In this document: in pieces, positions 25,641-34,406 of the stretch
How the letters are laid out: every line of letters begins with the position of its first letter
How positions within the stretch are numbered: the stretch's first letter is position 1
Made by a program: the position numbers and the translations under genes
From: Porticoccus sp964608185
GTDB taxonomy: Bacteria; Pseudomonadota; Gammaproteobacteria; Pseudomonadales; Porticoccaceae
Direction of reading: 5' to 3'
Assembly: GCA_964608185.1 (NCBI GenBank)
Contig: CAZSMR010000002.1
Span: 1 to 64,000 of the forward strand
DNA: 64,000 nucleotides
The notes under the pieces: generated by a model
What the model saw: the letters and a program-made list of their open reading frames with translations, nothing else
The model's database searches: none
What the model was told of the DNA's origin: nothing

Positions 25641-26861
25641 TTGAGACAAATTTTACTTATTAGCATATCAGGTGTAGATAAACCTGGTATTACGCAAGCT
25701 GTGTCAGAGGTTCTGATGCGTCATGATTGTGATATGTTAGATATCAGCCAGTCAGTTATCCACGATAATTTAAATCTTGGATTATTAACAAGAGCGCCTT
25801 TAGGGCAAAAGTTGGAAGAAATAAAAAGTGAGCTTTTTTCTTCTCTGAACGCTCTTGAAATGAAGGCTCGATTCCAGGAAATTAGTGAAGCGAGTTACTC
25901 CTCTTGGGTGAACCAGCAAGGTAAACCCCGCCATATTGTGACTTTGCTTGCAAGAAGAGTAACTGCTGAACATATAGCTCGAGTAACCGAGGTCACAGTA
26001 AAAAATCAGCTTAATATCGATAAAATTACTCGACTTTCTGGTAGGGTTCCTCTAAATCGTATGGAAAAAAGTATCAGATCATGCGTCGAGTTTTCTTTAC
26101 GCGGATTACCTGTTGATCTGCCCGTCTTTCGCTCCTCGCTTTTAGAAATATCGAGTGAAATGGAAGTCGATATAGCTTATCAGGAAGATAATATTTTTCG
26201 TCGAAATCGTCGAGTAGTTGTATTTGATATGGATTCAACGCTGATTGATGCAGAAGTAATAGATGAATTAGCAGAAGAAGCTGGAGCTGGAGAAGAGGTT
26301 TCTAAAATTACCGAGGCTGCAATGCGAGGAGAATTAGATTTTAAAGAAAGTTTTATTCAGCGCCTCCGATTTCTCGAGGGTCTGGATGAGTCAGTTCTAA
26401 AAAAAGTGTCCCTTCGTTTAAACCTTACAGAGGGTGCGGAGGACTTGATGACTACTCTTAAGCTTTTAGGTTACAAAACAGCAATTCTCTCAGGAGGATT
26501 TGATTATTTTGCTTCTCAGATTCAAAAAAAATTAGGAATAGACTATGTTTATGCTAATAAACTTGAAATAGTTAACGGTAAAGTAACTGGTAATATTTCG
26601 GGAGAAATTGTTGATGGCGAGAAAAAAGCAAGTTTATTACGCCATATAGCTGCTGGTGAGAATGTCAGTTTAGAGCAAGTTATAGCTGTAGGGGACGGCG
26701 CAAATGATTTACCCATGTTAAGTATTGCTGGTTTAGGAATCGCTTTTAGGGCTAAACCTTTAGTAAAAGCATCTGCGAAGCAATCAATATCTAAGGTTGG
26801 ATTGGATGGAATCCTTTACTTAATGGGAATAAGTGACAGAGATGCTTCACGTTGGGAGTAG
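25641..26861 (+). CDS. serB: Phosphoserine phosphatase with two N-terminal ACT domains
   Basis: 406 aa from a TTG at 25641 with GGA about 7 nt upstream. This start makes the protein begin RQILLISISGVDKPG, like Pseudomonas SerB, and drops ten non-family residues. Two ACT-like domains occupy residues 1-180. The HAD phosphatase domain follows, with nucleophile D196 and acid/base D198 in FDMDSTLID, SGGFDYF (motif II), and GDGANDLPML (motif IV). It removes phosphate from L-phosphoserine, the last step of serine synthesis. Serine and glycine metabolism also appears through gcvT and gcvP elsewhere in the window. Confidence 0.95.
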   Translation: MRQILLISISGVDKPGITQAVSEVLMRHDCDMLDISQSVIHDNLNLGLLTRAPLGQKLEEIKSELFSSLNALEMKARFQEISEASYSSWVNQQGKPRHIVTLLARRVTAEHIARVTEVTVKNQLNIDKITRLSGRVPLNRMEKSIRSCVEFSLRGLPVDLPVFRSSLLEISSEMEVDIAYQEDNIFRRNRRVVVFDMDSTLIDAEVIDELAEEAGAGEEVSKITEAAMRGELDFKESFIQRLRFLEGLDESVLKKVSLRLNLTEGAEDLMTTLKLLGYKTAILSGGFDYFASQIQKKLGIDYVYANKLEIVNGKVTGNISGEIVDGEKKASLLRHIAAGENVSLEQVIAVGDGANDLPMLSIAGLGIAFRAKPLVKASAKQSISKVGLDGILYLMGISDRDASRWE

Positions 26862-26892
26862 CCTTTTTCTTGAGTATATTTTGAATTATGAG

Positions 26893-27912
26893 TTAAAGTA
26901 ATGGGACTTTATTTGGCATACCTGGCAACTCTCTCACTAGTTTTGGGACTAAATATCCAGGAAGTCTTTCCATGAGACTGAGAAGAAGTTCTTTGGCCAC
27001 TTTATCGCTTACTTCAAAATGAGCCGCACCTCTTACTCTATCTAACTGATGAAGATAGTAAGGCAAGACTTTTATTTGGAAAAGTCTTTCACTGAGCTCT
27101 TGTAAAACTTCAACTGAATCATTAATACCTGCAAGCAGAACCGTCTGGTTAAAAAGTGTTACTCCTGCTTGAGAAAGATGCTTAAGAGCGTCAGCAACAG
27201 AGCCATCCAATTCTTTAGGATGATTGCTATGTATCACAAGAGAAGTTAGTAATCGACTGGATGTCAGCCACATTAAACAATCTTCTGTTATACGATCTGG
27301 AATAACAACTGGGAGCCTAGTGTGCACTCGTAGTCTCTGGATATGCGGTATTTTCGCAATTTCTTCTGTCAGCCAAAGTAATTGATTATCACTAGCAGCT
27401 AGAGGGTCTCCCCCACTAAAAATAACCTCAGTGATAGTCTTGTTTTCTCGAATATATTTTAATGCCCTTTGCCACTCTTTACGGCCGGGCTTATTGTCTT
27501 GATAAGGGAAGCTTCGCCTGAAGCAATACCGGCAATTAATTGCACAATTAACACTAACAATGAGTAATACTCTTCCTCTATATTTATGCACTAATCCTGG
27601 TATTAAGTTTGTTTTAGCTTCACCTAGGGGGTCTATACTGTAACCAGGGGATGCATATAGCTCGTCTTTTGACGGCAATATTTGCTTAAGAAGCGGGTCA
27701 TTGGGGTCTCCCTTTTTGATGCGCCTTAAATATGCTTGAGGTACTTTTAATGAAAAATCATTACCAGCCTTCATAGCTCCATTTAAAAGGTTTGCTATAG
27801 TTTTTTCGTCTAGATCAAGACTCTCAAGTAATGTTTTGGGATCTCGAATACTGTCGGTGACTTGCTCTTGCCATGTAAGGGTATCTACAGATGCAATGGA
27901 ACGCGTTATCAT
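26893..27912 (-). CDS. epmB: EF-P beta-lysylation protein EpmB (lysine 2,3-aminomutase type)
   Basis: 339 aa. A radical-SAM enzyme that converts (S)-alpha-lysine to (R)-beta-lysine for elongation factor P modification. The iron-sulfur cysteines are C123, C127 and C130 in CAINCRYC, followed by FSGGDPLA. The PLP lysine is most likely K335 in the C-terminal MPNKVPLL, equivalent to the tail of E. coli EpmB. The length is that of EpmB, shorter than the metabolic lysine aminomutases. It is divergent from efp, and epmA follows efp, so the modification set is together. No epmC (hydroxylase) is seen. Confidence 0.95.
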   Translation of the reverse strand: MITRSIASVDTLTWQEQVTDSIRDPKTLLESLDLDEKTIANLLNGAMKAGNDFSLKVPQAYLRRIKKGDPNDPLLKQILPSKDELYASPGYSIDPLGEAKTNLIPGLVHKYRGRVLLIVSVNCAINCRYCFRRSFPYQDNKPGRKEWQRALKYIRENKTITEVIFSGGDPLAASDNQLLWLTEEIAKIPHIQRLRVHTRLPVVIPDRITEDCLMWLTSSRLLTSLVIHSNHPKELDGSVADALKHLSQAGVTLFNQTVLLAGINDSVEVLQELSERLFQIKVLPYYLHQLDRVRGAAHFEVSDKVAKELLLSLMERLPGYLVPKLVRELPGMPNKVPLL

Positions 27913-27960
27913 AGTGGTCTCTTATGCTTTATAAAAATTTATTTGAATATTGAGGTAATA

Positions 27961-28524
27961 ATGGCTAACTATTCTACCAATGAATTTCGTTCTGGTCTGA
28001 AAGTAATTATGGATGGAGATCCCTGTAGTATTTTAGAAAATGAATTCGTAAAACCAGGAAAGGGGCAGGCATTTAGTCGCGTCCGTTTACGTAATCTTAA
28101 AACAGGTCGAGTTTGGGATAAAACATTTAAATCTGGAGAATCTCTTGAGGGGGCGGATGTAACAGAATGCGATATGCAGTACCTTTATAATGATGGTGAA
28201 TATTGGCACTTCATGGAACCTGACACGTTTAATCAACATCAGGCTGATAAGAAGGTTATTGGGGATTCTGGGTTATGGCTTAGTGAGCAAGATACTGTAA
28301 TGGTGACACTTCATAATGGTATCCCATTATTAGTAACGCCAGCTAATCATGTAGAGCTTGAGATCATAGACACCGACCCAGGCTTAAAGGGGGATACTGC
28401 TCAGGGTGGAACTAAGCCAGCTATATTAAGTACTGGTGCGACGATCAAGGTACCACTTTTTTTAAATATAGGTGAGGTTGTTAAGGTTGACACACGAACT
28501 GGAGAATATATCAGTCGTGCTTAA
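27961..28524 (+). CDS. efp: Elongation factor P
   Basis: 187 aa starting at the ATG at 27961, which has GAGG about 5 nt upstream. The open frame extends further left into the epmB promoter but without homology. EF-P relieves ribosome stalling at polyproline. The modified lysine is K34 in VKPGKGQAF, which is the context recognised by EpmA. The KOW-like N-domain and two OB domains (GVTPANHVELE replaced here by LLVTPANHVELEI, then TGEYISRA at the end) are complete. It is followed by epmA in the same direction. Confidence 0.97.
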   Translation: MANYSTNEFRSGLKVIMDGDPCSILENEFVKPGKGQAFSRVRLRNLKTGRVWDKTFKSGESLEGADVTECDMQYLYNDGEYWHFMEPDTFNQHQADKKVIGDSGLWLSEQDTVMVTLHNGIPLLVTPANHVELEIIDTDPGLKGDTAQGGTKPAILSTGATIKVPLFLNIGEVVKVDTRTGEYISRA

Positions 28525-28548
28525 TTTATTGATAAATATTTTTTTCTT

Positions 28549-29511
28549 ATGAGTTTTTGGAAGCCAACGGCAACGACTAAAACTCTTAAGTCCCGAGCTA
28601 ATCTATTTTCTAGTATCAGAAAATTTTTTCATGAGAGGGAGATTTTGGAGGTTGAAATACCCATCTTAGGAAAAACAGGCGTGACGGATGCCTACATTGA
28701 TTGTTTTGAGGTTGATTCGGCTGGTGAAACCAAATACTTGCAAAGTTCACCCGAATATTTCATGAAAAGACTGCTTGCATCAGGTTCCGGTTCAATCTAT
28801 TCGCTTGGAAAAGCATTTCGTGCAGAGGAGGTTGGCCGTTATCATCAGCCTGAGTTTACTCTTTTAGAGTGGTATCGACTTGATTTTAATGAGCATCAGT
28901 TAATGAAGGAGGTTGCAGATCTCATAAGCAGTCTAGGAATAGATTCTGAATACCAAACTATAAAATACTTAGATGTATTTGAAAAAGTGACTAGTCTTAA
29001 TCCGCATAAAGCACCACTCAAAGATCTACAAAAATTGGCATCAGTTGCCTCAAATACTGATTTTTTTGGAGAAGATAGAAATAACTGCCTAAATTTAATA
29101 TTTAGTGTTTGTATTGAACCAAAGCTGCCGAGGGGCCTAGTATTTGTTTATGACTACCCGGAATGTCAGTCCGCTTTAGCGCAACTGAAAAAAGATCCTG
29201 AGGGTAATCATGTAGCTAGACGCTTTGAGGCATATTTAGACCAGTTAGAACTTGCTAACGGATATGTTGAGCTCAACGATCCAAAAGAGCAAATGGTACG
29301 CTTTTCTAAAGACTTAATTATTCGTGAAAAATTAGGAAAAAAAATTATTCCTGTTGATACAGACCTTTTAGAATCTATGAAGTTTGGGTTACCTGTATGT
29401 GCTGGTGTAGCGATTGGTGTAGATAGACTGTTAATGAAATTGTTAAATTTAGATCAAATCTGTGAAGTGATTCCATTTGGTTCTATCGGGGTTAATTCTA
29501 CCCATGAGTAA
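28549..29511 (+). CDS. epmA: EF-P (R)-beta-lysine ligase EpmA (PoxA/GenX)
   Basis: 320 aa, resembling the catalytic core of class II lysyl-tRNA synthetase without the anticodon-binding domain. Class II motifs are seen in EVEIPILGKTGVTDAY, FRAEEVGRYHQPEFTLLEWYR (motif 2) and GVAIGVDRLLM (motif 3). It adenylates beta-lysine and attaches it to K34 of EF-P. It is distinct from the full-length lysS at 58347 (503 aa). The final codons overlap the start of miaA (ATGAGTAA), indicating translational coupling. Confidence 0.95.
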   Translation: MSFWKPTATTKTLKSRANLFSSIRKFFHEREILEVEIPILGKTGVTDAYIDCFEVDSAGETKYLQSSPEYFMKRLLASGSGSIYSLGKAFRAEEVGRYHQPEFTLLEWYRLDFNEHQLMKEVADLISSLGIDSEYQTIKYLDVFEKVTSLNPHKAPLKDLQKLASVASNTDFFGEDRNNCLNLIFSVCIEPKLPRGLVFVYDYPECQSALAQLKKDPEGNHVARRFEAYLDQLELANGYVELNDPKEQMVRFSKDLIIREKLGKKIIPVDTDLLESMKFGLPVCAGVAIGVDRLLMKLLNLDQICEVIPFGSIGVNSTHE

Positions 29512-30517
29512 ATTATTACAAAATGATAAGTTACCCGCTATTTTTCTCATGGGGCCAACAGCTTCAGGAAAAACAGACTTAGCAATAGAACTATATAAAT
29601 GTTTACCTGTCGAAATAATTAATGTCGACTCCTCTCAGATTTATAAAGGTATGGATATAGGCTCAGCAAAACCTACTAGAGAAGTTTTGAATAAAGTGCC
29701 TCATCGACTGATAGGTATTCGAGACCCCTCAGAAGCATACTCTGCTGCAGATTTTGTAAGAGATGCTAGACAAGAGATGAAAGACATTACTGAACAGGGA
29801 CGCATTCCTCTGCTTGTAGGTGGAGCCATGTTATATTTTAAGGCTCTTCTGGATGGCTTAGCAGATAACCCACCTGCAGATCTTTTGATACGTCAAAAAA
29901 TTGAAGAAGACGCGAAAAAATATGGATGGCCTTATCTTCATGCAAAACTTAAAAAGGTCGACCCTATATCGGCAAAGGGCTTGCACCCAAATCATTCTCA
30001 GCGTATTCAACGCGCCTTAGAAATTTTTCAAATAACAGGTAAGCTACCATCAGCTATCAAAAAAAATCAAAAGGAAAATGGAAGTATAATAAGCCCCATA
30101 TCTAAAGATTATAGGATTATACAAATAGCACTGATGCCCCTTAGGAGGGCTCATTTGCATCAAAGGATCGAGCAACGATTCAAGGCAATATTAAATTCAA
30201 ATTTTAAAGCTGAAGTTAAGTTACTTTTCGATCGGGAAGACATTCATAAGGATCTTCCCGCTATTCGCGCTGCTGGGTATAAGCAAATGTGGGAGTATTT
30301 ATCAGGAGAATTTGAGTACAGTGATATATGTCAGCTTAGTGTTGCAGCGACCAGACAGCTTGCAAAACGCCAACTTACTTGGTTAAGAAAGTGGCCTGAT
30401 TTACATCAAATTCAGGTTGATTACACAAGTGGTGGAAAATTCTCTTCTCAAGAAGTGTTATCCGATTGTTTGGGCATATTAGATGGCGAATCCATATACA
30501 CTGATCCGCGTCAGTAG
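29504..30517 (+). CDS. miaA: tRNA dimethylallyltransferase
   Basis: 337 aa from the ATG at 29504, which overlaps the epmA stop codon by 8 bases. An earlier TTG at 29477 is not needed. MiaA adds an isopentenyl group to A37 of tRNAs reading UNN codons. The P-loop GPTASGKTD, the NVDSSQIYKGMDIGSAKP segment, PHRLIGIRDP and RQLAKRQLTWLRKWP are family blocks. It begins the miaA-hfq-hflX-hflK-hflC block of gammaproteobacteria. mutL, which often precedes miaA, is absent and epmA takes its place. Confidence 0.96.
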   Translation: MSKLLQNDKLPAIFLMGPTASGKTDLAIELYKCLPVEIINVDSSQIYKGMDIGSAKPTREVLNKVPHRLIGIRDPSEAYSAADFVRDARQEMKDITEQGRIPLLVGGAMLYFKALLDGLADNPPADLLIRQKIEEDAKKYGWPYLHAKLKKVDPISAKGLHPNHSQRIQRALEIFQITGKLPSAIKKNQKENGSIISPISKDYRIIQIALMPLRRAHLHQRIEQRFKAILNSNFKAEVKLLFDREDIHKDLPAIRAAGYKQMWEYLSGEFEYSDICQLSVAATRQLAKRQLTWLRKWPDLHQIQVDYTSGGKFSSQEVLSDCLGILDGESIYTDPRQ

Positions 30518-30574
30518 TATTATATTTAAATAGATTTCAGTTTATAAAAAATTTTCAGTTACAGGAGTATCTTT

Positions 30575-30820
30575 GTGCCCAAAGGTCAAAATCTTCAAGA
30601 CCCTTTTTTGAATGTTTTAAGAAAAGAACAGATGCCAGTCTCCGTTTTTCTTGTAAATGGAATTAAATTGCAAGGACAAATAGAGGCTTTTGATCAATTT
30701 GTAATAGTGCTAAAGAATACAGTAAATCAAATGGTATATAAGCATGCCATCTCTACTATTGTGCCTACCCGTTCCGTTGAGTTGCCAGAAATTAAAATAG
30801 TTGAAACAACTAATGATTAA
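30575..30820 (+). CDS. hfq: RNA chaperone Hfq
   Basis: 81 aa from a GTG at 30575 with AGGAG 7 nt upstream. Hfq forms a hexameric ring that pairs small RNAs with mRNAs. Sm1 (QDPFLNVLRKEQMPVSVFL, NGIKLQGQIEAFDQF) and Sm2 (MVYKHAISTIVP) motifs are nearly identical to E. coli. The distal tail is short, about 14 residues, compared with the longer tail in enterobacteria. It lies between miaA and hflX, the normal position. Confidence 0.98.
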   Translation: MPKGQNLQDPFLNVLRKEQMPVSVFLVNGIKLQGQIEAFDQFVIVLKNTVNQMVYKHAISTIVPTRSVELPEIKIVETTND

Positions 30821-30845
30821 GCAATTAAAAATAGGTGATTTTTAA

Positions 30846-32138
30846 TTGTTTTTTGAGCGCCCAAGTTCTGGTGAGCTTGCTATCCTAGTACACTTGAACC
30901 TTGACAGTGAGAATGAGCCAGAAGATCCAAGAGAATTTGAGGAGCTAGTTATTTCTGCAGGTGGTGACCCTGTCGCGCTGATCGTTGGATCTAAGAATAC
31001 TCCTCATCGAAGGTATTTTGTTGGTACTGGCAAACTGGATGAAGTGAAACAGGCAGTTTTTGAGCATTGCGCAAATCTTGTAATATTTAATCATAGTTTA
31101 TCTCCTAGTCAAGAAAGAAATTTAGAAAGCGAATTAGAGTGCCGTGTATTGGATAGAACAGGCCTCATTCTAGATATTTTTGCACAAAGAGCACTTACGC
31201 ATGAAGGTAAACTGCAGGTCGAACTTGCACAGCTACAACATATGTCAACAAGACTTGTTCGTGGTTGGACTCACTTAGAGCGGCAAAAAGGAGGTATAGG
31301 TCTTCGGGGGCCTGGGGAAACCCAACTGGAAACCGATCGAAGATTATTGCGTTATCGGATAAGATCTATTTTAAAGAGATTGGCAAAAGTTCGAAGCCAA
31401 AGAGATCAAGGCCGCCGTTCTCGTGATCGCGCAGAAATATCAACTATTTCTTTAGTTGGATATACGAACGCAGGAAAATCAACTTTATTTAATAGACTTT
31501 GTGCAGCTAATGTTTACGTTGCTGATAAGCTTTTTGCAACTCTTGATCCGACTATGCGGCGTATAGAGCTAGATGATGTAGGTCCAGTTATATTAGCTGA
31601 TACAGTAGGTTTCATCAGCCATTTGCCACACAAGCTAATAGAAGCTTTTAAGGCTACACTAGAAGAAACTGCGAGTGCCAAATTACTTTTGCATGTAGTA
31701 GATGCTCCTTCTGAAATGCGAAGAATAAATATCAAACACGTTAATGATGTTTTGTCTGAAATTGATGCAATAGGCCTTCCAACATTGATGGTTTTTAATA
31801 AAATTGATTTACTCGAGTGCTCTAAGGAAAGAATCGATCGAGATGAAGATGGAAAGCCAATTGCAGTATGGTTGTCAGCTAAAACTGGATCAGGCTTTGA
31901 GTTATTATTTCAGGCAATTTCAGAGATCTTGGTTCAAGATATGATGTTCGATAGACTCAGGCTTGACTCAAGCATGGGAAAATTAAGATCTATATTATAC
32001 GAAAATAACGCAGTTATTGAAGAGCAGCTTGAAGATAATGGAGATTTTTTATTGGATGTAAGAATCCCCAAAGCAAATTATTTACGTATATTGAGAGGAG
32101 TAAAAATTAATCCTGATCAACTAAGAGTTTCGCCCTAA
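30846..32138 (+). CDS. hflX: Ribosome-associated GTPase HflX
   Basis: 430 aa from a TTG at 30846 with AGGTG 8 nt upstream. The protein starts MFFERPSSGELAILVHL, matching the E. coli start. HflX splits stalled ribosomes. The N-terminal domain has YFVGTGKLDEV and the glycine-rich segment GGIGLRGPGETQLE. G motifs follow: GYTNAGKSTLF (G1), ADTVGFI (G3) and NKIDLLE (G4). A short C-terminal domain is present. Spacing to hfq is 25 nt. Confidence 0.96.
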   Translation: MFFERPSSGELAILVHLNLDSENEPEDPREFEELVISAGGDPVALIVGSKNTPHRRYFVGTGKLDEVKQAVFEHCANLVIFNHSLSPSQERNLESELECRVLDRTGLILDIFAQRALTHEGKLQVELAQLQHMSTRLVRGWTHLERQKGGIGLRGPGETQLETDRRLLRYRIRSILKRLAKVRSQRDQGRRSRDRAEISTISLVGYTNAGKSTLFNRLCAANVYVADKLFATLDPTMRRIELDDVGPVILADTVGFISHLPHKLIEAFKATLEETASAKLLLHVVDAPSEMRRINIKHVNDVLSEIDAIGLPTLMVFNKIDLLECSKERIDRDEDGKPIAVWLSAKTGSGFELLFQAISEILVQDMMFDRLRLDSSMGKLRSILYENNAVIEEQLEDNGDFLLDVRIPKANYLRILRGVKINPDQLRVSP

Positions 32139-32249
32139 ATAATTATATTCGTTTAATAGTATTTTTTAGTCTTGAATTAATAGTATTTAATTGGAGGCAG
32201 AGTACAATTAGTAAGTTACATAAAAATATAGCAAAACATGGAGACAGTT

Positions 32250-33374
32250 ATGGCTTGGAACGAACCTGGTGATGGTAAAGACCCTTGGGGTGGAAAAAGT
32301 GGAAGTGGTGGCCCCCCTGATCTAGACGAGGCACTTAAGAAATTCTGGTCACGCATAAATAAAATCTTTGGATCTGGTGGCGGTACCGGAAAAAAATCTA
32401 GCGGTGAAGGTAATAAGAGTGTGATAAGTCTTATTATCATCGTTGCTTTAGTGGGTTGGGCTGTATCTGGCTTTTACCAAATCGATGAGAAAGAACAAGC
32501 CGTTGTCTTACGTTTAGGTAAGTATATAGATACCATGGGTCCTGGGCTCCACTGGAACCCAACTTTGATAGATAAGGTCACTAAAGTTCGTGTTACTGAA
32601 GAGCGCCAATATTCGAGCCAAGGACAAATGCTCACAGAAGATGAAAATATTGTAGAGTTGCCATTAACCGTACAATACAATATTAGTGACGTGAAAGCTT
32701 TTGTGCTTAATGTTAAGGCTCCAGAGCTCAGCTTGCGACAAGCTGCCGATGCCGCATTACGTCATGTAGTAGGTAGCAGTAAGTTAGATGAAGTGGTATC
32801 TACTGGCCGTCTTAAAATTGGTGATGAGGTTCAGCTTAGACTTCAAACCTACCTTGATAACTATGGCACTGGTATAAAAGTTAGAAAAATTAATATTCAG
32901 GAAGCCAAGCCACCTAGTCAGGTGAAGGCGGCATATGATGACGTCATCAAGGCTCGAGAAGATAAAGAAAGGCTTATTAATGAGGCTCAAACTTATTCTA
33001 ATGGAATAATTCCTGAAGCGAGAGGTCAAGCTCAACGGCAGATCGAAGAAGCTAACGGTTATCTAGAGCAAGTGGTAGCTGAAGCGCAGGGTGAATCAAA
33101 AAGATTTGAGTTACTATTATCAGAATATAATAAAGCACCACAAGTTACTCGTCAGCGAATATATCTAGACACTATGGAAAAAGTGATGGGTAATAGTACA
33201 AAAGTGTTAGTCGATGTGGAAGGTGGAAACAATATGCTTTACTTACCATTAGATAAGATTATGGAATCAAGTAAATCTCAGACGAAACTGCCACCGTATG
33301 GATCAAATAGTGTTAATCAAAGTTACAGCGATCAAAACAGTCGACAGAATTCAGCTAGATCAAGGAGCCGTTAA
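32250..33374 (+). CDS. hflK: FtsH protease modulator HflK
   Basis: 374 aa from the ATG at 32250, chosen because GGAG lies 6 nt before it. A start four codons earlier would overlap that site. A Gly/Pro-rich cytoplasmic leader (WNEPGDGKDPWGGKSGSGG) is followed by a transmembrane helix at about residues 60-80 (SLIIIVALVGWAVSGFY) and an SPFH/band 7 domain in the periplasm, with a coiled-coil region and a Ser/Asn-rich tail. It forms with HflC the large cage around the FtsH protease. The hflC ATG directly follows its stop codon. Confidence 0.95.
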   Translation: MAWNEPGDGKDPWGGKSGSGGPPDLDEALKKFWSRINKIFGSGGGTGKKSSGEGNKSVISLIIIVALVGWAVSGFYQIDEKEQAVVLRLGKYIDTMGPGLHWNPTLIDKVTKVRVTEERQYSSQGQMLTEDENIVELPLTVQYNISDVKAFVLNVKAPELSLRQAADAALRHVVGSSKLDEVVSTGRLKIGDEVQLRLQTYLDNYGTGIKVRKINIQEAKPPSQVKAAYDDVIKAREDKERLINEAQTYSNGIIPEARGQAQRQIEEANGYLEQVVAEAQGESKRFELLLSEYNKAPQVTRQRIYLDTMEKVMGNSTKVLVDVEGGNNMLYLPLDKIMESSKSQTKLPPYGSNSVNQSYSDQNSRQNSARSRSR

Positions 33375-34244
33375 ATGAGTATTCGTCCTTTACCTGTAGT
33401 GCTGTTAATAGCGCTAGTCTTAGTTTTTACTAGTACTTTGTATGTCGTCCAAGAAACAGAACTTGCTGTTAAGTTGCGCTTTGGTCGACTTATAGAGACT
33501 AATATTCAGCCAGGGTTGCACTATAAAATCCCTTTTGTTGATAAGGTAAGAAAGTTCGATTCTAGGGTATTAACATTAGATGCTGATCCCGCTAGTTTTT
33601 TTACTGTAGAAAAGAAAAGATTAATAGTTGATGCCTTTTCCAAATGGCGAATCGTTGATGTAGATGTTTACTATAGGTCAACTGGTGGTAATCAAATTGT
33701 AGCTCAGGAGCGTTTAGCTAGTCGTGTCAATGATGGCTTACGTAACCAGTTTGGAGCAAGAACCTTAAATGAAGTAGTTTCTGGTGAGCGAGATGAGCTG
33801 ATGAAAAACTTAGCTGATAAGCTTAATAAAACTCTTCCTGAATCTTTAGGTGTCAGAGTAGTAGATGTTAGAATTAAGGGTATTGATTTACCCTCAGAAG
33901 TAAGCGAGCAGGTCTACAGAAGAATGAAGGCGGAGCGGGAAAAAGAAGCAAGAATACTCCGCTCCGAGGGTGGCGAATCAGCTGAAAAAATTCGTGCAGA
34001 TGCAGATCGACAGAAAACAATCTTGTTAGCCAATGCCTATCGTGTTGCCGAACAAACACGGGGTAAGGGCGATGCGGAAGCAACCTCTACCTATGCTTCT
34101 GCTTATACTAAAAACCCAGAGTTGTATGCTTTTATAAGAAGTATGACCGCTTATGGGAACTCTTTTTCAAATAAAGGAGACGTGCTCTTAGTAGATCCAA
34201 AGAGTGATTTCTTTCGTTATTTGAATAGCCAAACAGGCCAATAA
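33375..34244 (+). CDS. hflC: FtsH protease modulator HflC
   Basis: 289 aa. One N-terminal transmembrane anchor (LPVVLLIALVLVFTSTLYVV) leads to an SPFH domain (ETELAVKLRFGRLIETNIQPGLH) and a charged coiled coil (VYRRMKAEREKEARILRSEGGE). It alternates with HflK in the membrane cage that controls FtsH. The ATG immediately follows the hflK stop, so the pair should be made in equal amounts. In E. coli a small yjeT gene follows, but no such gene is seen here. Confidence 0.95.
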   Translation: MSIRPLPVVLLIALVLVFTSTLYVVQETELAVKLRFGRLIETNIQPGLHYKIPFVDKVRKFDSRVLTLDADPASFFTVEKKRLIVDAFSKWRIVDVDVYYRSTGGNQIVAQERLASRVNDGLRNQFGARTLNEVVSGERDELMKNLADKLNKTLPESLGVRVVDVRIKGIDLPSEVSEQVYRRMKAEREKEARILRSEGGESAEKIRADADRQKTILLANAYRVAEQTRGKGDAEATSTYASAYTKNPELYAFIRSMTAYGNSFSNKGDVLLVDPKSDFFRYLNSQTGQ

Positions 34245-34343
34245 TTTTAAATGTAGCTAAGCTGATCAGCATGTAATGCTGTATCTTTAATGATAAGTTT
34301 TAAGAATGCATAAATGCACCCTTAAAGGTTGTAAAATTTCACG

Positions 34344-34367
34344 GCCGGGGTTAACCCGGTTTTTTTT
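34344..34367 (+). terminator. Rho-independent terminator after hflC
   Basis: A GC-rich stem (CCGGG at 34345-34349 with CCCGG at 34355-34359, 5-nt loop) is followed directly by eight T. It closes the miaA-hflC block and separates it from hisZ-purA. Confidence 0.9.
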
Positions 34368-34406
34368 GTGATTCATGAATAAATTTAGATTAAGCAGGTA
34401 AATTTA

